Assembly: GCA_000934455.1 (NCBI GenBank)
Contig: KN883666.1
Span: 48,714-73,611 of the forward strand
Direction of reading: 5' to 3'
Length of the DNA: 24,898 nt
Source: Apostichopus parvimensis
Taxonomy: Eukaryota > Echinodermata > Holothuroidea > Aspidochirotida > Stichopodidae
Under the pieces are notes generated by a model. The model saw only the letters and a list, made by a program, of their open reading frames with translations. It made no database searches and was not told the DNA's origin. Below, piece by piece: positions 19,019-24,898 of this stretch. Made by a program: the position numbers and the translations under genes. Each line of letters begins with the position of its first letter. Position 1 is the first letter of the stretch.

Positions 19019-19640
19019 TTTATTGAAGGGAAGAGGAAGCACAGAGTGTGGGGGCAGTAGGGGGGGGTTGGCTTAGGGGTACAAAGGAAGGATTACTGAC
19101 ATAGGGGGAGGGGTTCAGGAGAGAAAGGGAAGACAGGGAAATTCTTCAACTAAGGCATCATATGGGAACAATTCTGTGTGTGCGAGAGAGGTAACAAATT
19201 AAAAGGGTATCATGTTTGGGAGTGGATGGGGGGTGGGCTGGAGAGTGCAGTAGGAAGGGATATGTGACAGTGGGGATGCAAGGGGGGAGGGTGGGTGGGA
19301 GGGACTGAGCGAGGAAGAAGGAAAAGTGGCAGGAAAGTTTCATTTCTTCCTCTGTGCTCTTATAAGGAAACAAAACTGGCCATAGAAAGAACAAGTAAAC
19401 ACTATAAGGTATTGGGCATGGGTGAGGGGGGGGGGGAGGCGGAAGGGAGTAGTTGGCAGGCCAGAACAGAGTACAGACTGCGATGTTATGTTATGCATGA
19501 GATAAAGGTAAGAAGTGTGAAAGAAATCTGATGTTTTAACACATAGTCAGTGGCCATTAGTGAAGGTGGGAGAGGGCATTAAGGGGCAATGAGAAGGGAA
19601 ACTGTACACAGAGGTGGGGGTGGGGGGAGGGGGGAGGAAC
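19019..19640 (+). repeat. G-rich, purine-biased intronic tract
   Basis: Over about 620 bp the plus strand is strongly G/A-biased, with many runs of four to eleven G (for example near 19060, 19104, 19284, 19426-19436 and 19615-19634). The bias means the nascent NBN transcript, copied from this strand, is C/U-rich. Several stretches meet G-quadruplex rules. Proline-, glycine- and serine-rich frames here are composition artefacts. Confidence 0.65.
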
Positions 19641-20966
19641 AAAGCTTTGGTCTCCCTTAATATGTGTTGTAATATGCATCAACTTACAGCCTTCAATGAC
19701 CATACTTTGTTGGATCCAAGGCTATCGCTAAGATTGCTTGAATTCAAGAGGTTCCTTGGAGAACTCAACTGGACCAGGGGTGTTGGATTAATGCTATGTT
19801 TTTTTTATCAAAGTTTACAGATATCAATGTGTTATTAAATTAACTGAAATTCTAAAAGTTCTACATTTATTCTAATTGGATTTAGAAATTTCCTGCAATC
19901 AAGAAAATGCAATAATTTACACACATATTTGATCTTTTTTACAAACGTCCAACGAATTATGCAGATAATCCAGTCGTTCAAAATTTTTAAATGATGATTT
20001 CCTTTCAAAATTCCAATTAAATATCCTCATCTTAAAATTACTGTCTGCCTGAGAGTGAAACTTCCTAGAAAGAATAAAGACAAGTATAATATTCACTTGT
20101 AAGATTCAAAGTAAGTCTAACTAACACTATGCACTTGCTCTTATTAATGCAAAACATAACAGACATGCTTATCAAATTATCCAAATTGTTAAATACTTGA
20201 AACTTTGCTGTCTGAGAGGAATAAACATTATTCATAAAAGCAAATAAATTAAACACCAAAAAAGGTTTGGTAGTTTGCTAATGCCATGTGTTATTCCGAA
20301 GCTTTATTTACTGAAAGCTTTTATTAAGCCTCTTACATCTCGGGTTCCTCTTTCGTAATTCCTGCTAAGTAATTTTCCCTCGTTTTCAGCTTCTCAACAT
20401 TCTGAAACCGCAGCTTTTGAATTGACTTGTAAGAGCTGCTGACATTTTATCGCAATTTAATGGAACAAACAGAATAAAGGGAAACGTGTTGAAATATTGG
20501 AGAGACCTGGACTACAGCTGTACAGAAATGACGGAATCTGTTAATAAGCAACGTTCTCCAAATCCAACATGACAATGTGAACATTCATGCTTCCCTCCAG
20601 GAAAATTGCAATTTTTGCAACAAATTTGATAAAAATGAATTTTTTGACCTTTCAAGAGAGTAATAATTGTCTTTTCCTAATTTTTTGTCACCTCTTTTTT
20701 GCCAAACAATGCATTATAATCTAAGAAGAGCAAAAATTTTCTCTTTTTCCAGATTGGCAATTTGTCACGGTTACTAAATATGGCGGTTCTGTGATGTACC
20801 AACGAAGTCACACAAAGACCTTTTCTTTGATAATTTTGGAATATTGTTCGTAAAAAAAAAAGATTTTCCTTTCGGCAAGCTCCTCTCAATAATTAAGAAA
20901 GAAAAAGGGGGCCAAATATGGTATATGCTAGATTCAATGCAACATGGAAAATTTATACCTAAGTTG

Positions 20967-21062
20967 CTACCCACAGGAAGGAGGCCATTTGTTTTGCTTT
21001 GCCCGAAGCAGTCCATTCATAAGAAGCAGAGGACCAACATCGCAGTGTTCCTTATCTTTTCC
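20967..21062 (-). CDS. Possible alternative NBN terminal exon (weak)
   Basis: After a plausible acceptor, GGGTTTTTACAG (minus), there are 31 open codons and TAG in phase 0, the phase left by the KNFKNFKK exon 119 bp upstream. Splicing here would give ...KNFKNFKK then GKDKEHCDVGPLLLMNGLLR and a short tail, a nibrin lacking the IIGGSDL strip and the ATM-binding end. No poly(A) signal lies close behind it, and the amino acids match nothing I know. It may be chance. Confidence 0.2.
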   Translation of the reverse strand, partial: GKDKEHCDVGPLLLMNGLLRAKQNKWPPSCG

Positions 21063-21181
21063 CTGTAAAAACCCTTCTCTTGATTCCAATGCAAAGAAAA
21101 ACACAAATGGAGATGAACTAGAATGGCAGGGGTACTGGGCTACTGGCATGTTAATTGTCAAGAGGGAGGGGGGGGGATTAC

Positions 21182-21346
21182 CTTTTTGAAGTTTTTAAAG
21201 TTCTTGACCGGATGACCATCACTGCCCTTCTTCCCAGGATTCTTAGCGGCCGGTTTGGACACTATCAGAGAGACAATTTCCATCACCACCAACTGTTGCG
21301 GTAGGTCGGGCTCAAAATCGAATCCCTCCTCCTCTTTGACCAGCAC
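21182..21346 (-). CDS. NBN: Nibrin exon with the MRE11-binding KNFKNFKK motif
   Basis: Fifty-five codons on the minus strand between acceptor TATTCTTGTAG and donor AAAAAG|GTAATC, phase 0 at both ends. The product starts VLVKEEEGFDFEPDLPQQLV, continues through VMEIVSLIV and an NP-G-containing linker, and ends KNFKNFKK. This aligns with the vertebrate strip LP-LL-EF-SLVI ... NPS-G ... LKNFKKFKK. In the MRE11-RAD50-NBS1 complex it wraps around MRE11 and is needed for nuclear localisation and nuclease control. The K-N-F-K-x-F-K-K core is preserved even in fungal homologues. GTG at the first codon is an exon start after an acceptor, not a translation start. Confidence 0.93.
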
Positions 21347-22378
21347 CTACAAGAATAATACAAGAAACCACAAAATATCCAAAAATAAACTCAACCTTGA
21401 AAAGAAGGATAAATTGAGAACATTATGAAAAAAATCTTTTCACCTGAAATGACCTTTCACCTCCACCAAAAACACAAGTTCCTGGCTTAATGCACTAAAT
21501 ATGTGGCATCAAGATATATACAGTGCTCTGTTTCAATTTTTCAGATATCATCTCAAAAAATATCTCAAGAACACACTCATACAAAGCCCCCCACCCCCGC
21601 CCTGCCCCCACCCCAACCCTCATACTGCCATGATTGAAAAGGTTTCAAAAGGTCAGGATTTAACACTGAAAATGAAGTCTGCGCTATCAATAAAATTTGG
21701 CAGTTTAATATTTTTATTAATAATTATCCATTTGACTTAATTAAGCTTTATAGGAGGCAAACCTTGATATGACTAAAACAAATGAGAAAAATTAATTCAT
21801 TTTTAGAGGGTCGAATGACAGAACACAAATCTATAATATGGCTTTTAATTCCAGAGCTCAACATTTGTTCATGCCCTCACCTTTCCATACTCAGGATAAA
21901 TAATATCTCTTTTTCTTAGAAGGTAACATAAATATACAGCAATTTTGTTTTTATTGTAAAAGAGATAAATCTGTCAAAATGTCATCTTTTGATACATAAA
22001 AATTAATTTACTTCTCTTTGTATGCTCAACTACCCCGTATTTTTTATCGTCACGTTTACAAATTGAATCTTCAAACACACACCCACACGCTCAAATAGCT
22101 ATACGCTTTACCACTGGCTGCAGTTTCCTGTTCATGATTTTGTGTCACTACCAAATTCAACTTTCTCTTTGATATCCCTTGGCCTGGTGCATTCTGGGTT
22201 TTACAGAAGAGAAATGTCAAAGGCTTCCTAGTTACAACCATCTGCTCTCAGAGAGCTGGATTCTCAAAAGGAAATTATAAAAACCTTGACAAAGCACACA
22301 TATCAAATTTTTGTTTTCTTAAAGAAAGTTCCAAACTGCAAATTTCATCGGGGTAACTCTCAGCTATCGACGACTCAC
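21347..22378 (-). other. NBN: NBN intron, 1.0 kb
   Basis: Between donor GGG|GTGAGT (22378) and acceptor TTGTAG (21347), phase 0. Contains a C-rich block at about 21587-21620. No further exon is required; the plus-strand frame at 21501-21740 is featureless. Confidence 0.7.
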
Positions 22379-22504
22379 CCCTGGTCGGCTTTTCTTTGAG
22401 ATGAAACCAGGAAGAGACGGTAGAGTCGATGCCTCTCCTCCAACCGACACTTCACTAACAGATGACTCATCTACCACTCTTGCATCGTCGCCATTGTCTT
22501 CGTC
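22379..22504 (-). CDS. NBN: Nibrin exon, acidic/serine-rich linker
   Basis: Forty-two codons on the minus strand, acceptor ATTTTACAG and donor GGG|GTGAGT (near consensus), phase 0 both ends. The other two frames are closed. The product starts DEDNGDDARVVDESSVSEVS and ends LPSLPGFISKKSRPG. It belongs to the long, poorly conserved disordered linker of nibrin between the BRCT repeats and the MRE11-binding region, so homology alone would not identify it. The call rests on clean splice sites, an open frame and compatible phases with the KNFKNFKK exon downstream and the exon at 23940-24085 upstream. S/D/E richness suggests kinase-rich regulation, as in other nibrins, but no SQ motif is present in this piece. 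Confidence 0.75.
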
Positions 22505-22642
22505 CTGTAAAATAGATGGTTAATTTCGGATTAGGCTTGAAAATCGCCAAAATCGGATCTAATCCTCTTTTTCCTATCCGACTAACTCGTCCATTTCCAG
22601 ATCACTCTGTCTGACTGTCATACTCTATTTCTCATCGTTATT

Positions 22643-22687
22643 ATCAAAAGTCCAGTTATCAAAAGTCCAGTTATTAAAAGTCCAGTT
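22643..22687. repeat. 15-bp tandem repeat, three copies
   Basis: AT(C/T)AAAAGTCCAGTT is repeated three times head to tail. A related GAAAGTCCAGTCTTT lies at about 22930. Confidence 0.9.
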
Positions 22688-23289
22688 CCTTTTAAGAGGC
22701 TCATCAAAAAACAAACAGAGACAGACTCAGGGAAGAGTTTAGACCTTTTTTGTAGCAAGTCAGAGGTGTACGAATTTTGGATGACGTAATGTTGTGAAAA
22801 TTAGTGTGACACTGTGATCTGGTGTGTACCAAACCTGCCTAGATACATCTTTGTATTTGTGGAGCACAATATCCCTCATTGTACTTGACGATATAATACT
22901 GGATAAATAACTCCAAGCAGACAGTCCATGAAAGTCCAGTCTTTGGAAGCTAAAGGTGCAAAAGCAAACGATACTCTATTCCTCCGTAACAGAGGAAATA
23001 TCAGTGACAGGAGAAAGGCATGGGATTCATACCTTTGCTATAAAAAATTGATAAAAATTGTAGCTCAGCACTACTTGTCTTTAGTCCTACCTACATGAGT
23101 TGCCAAGAATTAAAATACCTAGTTTTTTTATTGCTCTTTCTTAAGACCATATCTTTTACTTTTGGTTTCAAAACAGGGTTAGCAAATATAACCAACATAA
23201 CATTAGTCACCAAAGACTCCATAAAACTCTTTCATTTCCTGTTCTATTTTCCTTTGTTGAGGTTAAAACTTGCAAGGTTTACAGTCTTG

Positions 23290-23600
23290 TATGGGGGTAA
23301 GGCCTTCTCACACGACTTTAACAACATTTAACCCCCGGACATTGGTAACTTGTCACACCCACACACCAAACTGTGCACAATTCACACGGTCGCTCCCGGG
23401 GCACCACAGAGCGCCACATCAACGGGTTCCCTAGGGGATTTCCCACATGGTGCAGTTACAAACCAACACCCCCCCAACTGTGAAGTGCCTTGCCCAAGGA
23501 CACAACACAATTATGTTTCTGGCCAGGACTCGAAACTTGCAATTCTTAGATCGCAAGTCCATTGCCATTGCCATTTGATAATGAAACCCCGCTTACGGGG
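23290..23600 (-). mobile_element. tRNA-derived SINE-like element
   Basis: On the minus strand a B-box-like GTTTCGAGTCC (23536-23526) differs from GGTTCGANTCC at one base. It is preceded at the right distance by an A-box-like TGGCAATGGCAATGG (23573-23559), with GGACTTGCGATC between, as in a degenerate tRNA. Downstream comes GTGTCCTTGGGCAAGGCACT (core 23499-23488), a word I recognise from dispersed repeats of many animals, then a GC-richer body to about 23290. No poly(A) tail or target duplication could be fixed. It lies in an NBN intron, in the same orientation as the gene. Confidence 0.6.
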
Positions 23601-23939
23601 AGACGATCAATTAACACCAACATATCCACTGATACAAAAACTTGAAATACCTTGCACAAAACATTGACAACCTGCCATGTTATATTACATTTTAGGACAT
23701 CTTTAATAATTACAACAACAAAATTACAGACTAAGAAAAAATTCAACAAAAACTGCATTTATATGTTTACCTTGGTTTTTACACATAGAACCTCTTGTCC
23801 TCTGCATATTGATGGTTTCATTGTTATTAACAAAAAGTCGTTTAATGATTGTAAATGCTTTTATTATATCTTGTTCCTTTTAGGATTCTTGAAGCTTCTA
23901 AATGACACCTGAGAAAACCCAGTTATTAAAACTTTATAC

Positions 23940-24085
23940 CTCTGAGAGAAGTCTCCTCCTTCTTTTGTTCTTCCTCCATTGTGATTGGCTACTCTCACTA
24001 TCCCCTACAGTAGACTGGGAGCCTTCCTCTTTGACCACATCACCAGGTACATCATTGGAAACTATTTCTGTGACTTCCCTCTTGA
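23940..24085 (-). CDS. NBN: Nibrin exon, basic/SQ-containing linker (probable)
   Basis: On the minus strand, acceptor TTTCAATTTCACAG is followed by two bases completing an upstream codon (phase-1 intron) and 48 codons, ending LLSE at donor GAG|GTATAA in phase 0. The product includes KREVTEIVSNDVPGDVVKEE, then GSQSTVGDSESSQSQW, then RKNKRRRRLLSE. Two S-Q dipeptides (GSQS, SSQS) are candidate ATM/ATR targets, and the RKNKRRRR cluster is a likely nuclear localisation signal; nibrin linkers carry both. The phase matches the next exon exactly. This is the farthest upstream NBN exon in the window; FHA and BRCT exons must lie beyond 24898. Confidence 0.78.
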
Positions 24086-24149
24086 CTGTGAAATTGAAAC
24101 AATGTATGAAAGTGATCCTTATTCGACGTTGGTTTTGAAACATAATGGA
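24086..24149 (-). other. NBN: Start of the next NBN intron
   Basis: Sequence upstream of the 24085 acceptor. The intron extends beyond the window edge and includes the two tandem arrays listed next. Confidence 0.6.
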
Positions 24150-24345
24150 GTGGTCAGTTTGGAAATTACTTCTTCAAAATAATGCAGTGATCTCTCTTGG
24201 AAACTAATTTTCTCAAAGAACGAAGTGATCCCTCTTGGACACTAGTTTGACACTAGTTTGTAAATAATAAAGTGGTCCCTCTTGAAAATGCTTTTTTATA
24301 ATGATAAAATGATCCCTTTGTACACTACTTTTTAAAATAATAACT
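24150..24345. repeat. Degenerate 38-bp tandem array, about five copies
   Basis: GTG(A/G)TC(C/T)CTCTTGGA-like heads start near 24150, 24187, 24225, 24272 and 24309, giving spacings of about 37-38, with one of 47. The long copy contains a direct duplication of GACACTAGTTT (24238-24248, 24249-24259). Copies end in AAATAATAAA-like AT sequence. Confidence 0.7.
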
Positions 24346-24569
24346 ATCTTATTATTGTTTCAATTCACAATGTAAACAGGGTCAATGGGACGTAATATAT
24401 TCTGTCTCCGATCACCAAGTACCCCCCACTCCACTCCTCCCCTTTCCACCACATTACATTAACATGTGAGGCTTGATCACACTGTCTTTGCAATGGTCCC
24501 AGAAATATCAAGCTGTCATGCTGATCCCATGCAGCGTAAGAATGTCATAAATCTCCATTTATCACACCC

Positions 24570-24898
24570 TCTCCACAATCCTCTGCATTTGATTCGTTCC
24601 CCCACCTGCTTTTCTATGATTGCCATTACTATCAACATCCTCTGCTTTCAATTTGTTCACCTACCTGCCACTATGTGAATGCCATTACTATCAACATCCT
24701 CTGCTTTCAATTCGTTCCCACAACCGCCACAATGTGATTGCCATTACTATCAACATCCTCTGCTTTCAATTCGTTCCCGCAGCCGCCACAATGTGATTGC
24801 CATTACTATCAACATCCTCTGCTTTCAATTTGTTCACCTACCTGCCACTCTGTGATTGCCATTACTATCAGCATCCTCTGCTTTCAATTCCTTCCCCC
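24570..24898. repeat. 59-bp minisatellite, at least five copies, open to the right
   Basis: ATCAACATCCTCTGCTTTCA recurs at 24631, 24690, 24749, 24808 and, with one change, 24867: exactly 59 bp apart each time. A more diverged copy starts near 24572. Two sub-variants alternate in the linker (TTGTTCACCTACCTGCCAC versus TCGTTCCC-CA-CCGCCAC). The array continues past the window, so its size is unknown. Confidence 0.93.

Larger units (their letters stand above)
15912..21181 (-). other. NBN: Large NBN intron, 5.3 kb
   Basis: Joins the KNFKNFKK exon (donor AAG|GTAATC at 21181) to the IIGGSDL exon (acceptor at 15912), phase 0. It contains a 20-bp palindrome (16145-16164), an RFX/CCAAT motif cluster (17359-17463), a (GTT)n tract and a G-rich tract (19019-19640). 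A possible alternative terminal exon lies at 20967-21062. Frames elsewhere (16153-16433, 19158-19838, 20677-21189) read G/C-rich or AT-rich repeats with no family match. Confidence 0.75.
22505..23939 (-). other. NBN: NBN intron, 1.4 kb
   Basis: Between donor GAG|GTATAA (23939) and acceptor TTTTACAG (22505), phase 0. It carries the 15-bp tandem repeat and the SINE listed separately. No extra exon seen. Confidence 0.7.

Noticed and set aside
20677..21016. Overlapping minus frames as a transposon protein
   Set aside because: No catalytic motif, no zinc finger or reverse-transcriptase signature, and no terminal repeats were found around them.
23526..23573. A functional tRNA gene
   Set aside because: The A and B boxes are degenerate and there is no intact acceptor stem or cloverleaf, so it fits a SINE head better.
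23934..24182. Plus-strand frames at 23902-24182
   Set aside because: Antisense shadows of the NBN exon at 23940-24085, which has proper splice sites and phase on the minus strand.

Overview
The window is animal genomic DNA: AT-rich, intron-containing, with canonical GT/AG splice sites and many poly-G/poly-C runs, short non-autonomous elements and minisatellites. The two recognisable genes, a SLC32-type vesicular amino acid transporter and nibrin (NBN), are both metazoan. The repeat style resembles marine invertebrates, and an ambulacrarian such as an echinoderm is my best guess. That guess rests on general impression, not on a diagnostic sequence.

Layout: 1-6476 has no gene I can prove. It holds dispersed-repeat copies (about 708-840, 1028-1160, 1837-1892, 1905-2347), microsatellite-like stretches and three perfect TGACGTCA sites. 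Two plus-strand exons, 6477-6634 and 8299-9387, join in frame and encode the whole membrane core (414 residues plus a split codon) of a divergent VIAAT/VGAT-like transporter. Its N-terminal cytosolic exon was not found. From 9388 to about 15029 lies its 3' region and a repeat-rich interval between convergent genes. This interval has a 77-bp tandem array, a possible terminal exon of an unidentified minus-strand gene (13249-13544), and a hAT-like MITE with perfect 16-bp terminal repeats (14166-14517).

The right 10 kb is the 3' part of NBN on the minus strand. I reconstructed five exons by reading the reverse complement: 24085-23940, 22504-22379, 21346-21182, 15911-15798 and 15107-15030. All splice phases agree, giving 208 codons plus a split first codon and a stop. 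They include the MRE11-binding KNFKNFKK segment, the IIGGSDL segment and an acidic C-terminus matching the ATM-binding tail. The FHA/BRCT-coding exons lie beyond the right edge. The 5.3-kb NBN intron holds a promoter-like cluster of RFX X-box and CCAAT motifs and a 0.6-kb G-rich strand-asymmetric tract. Another intron carries a tRNA-derived SINE, and the window ends inside a 59-bp minisatellite.

The two genes converge and have no evident functional link: one loads inhibitory neurotransmitter into vesicles, the other acts in DNA double-strand-break signalling. I found no CRISPR array, operon or prokaryotic-type system. The most notable items are the altered aromatic position in the NBN ATM-binding motif, the divergent SLC32 paralogue, the intronic X-Y-Y-X motif cluster, the paired inverted G/C homopolymers and the orphan minus-strand terminal exon.
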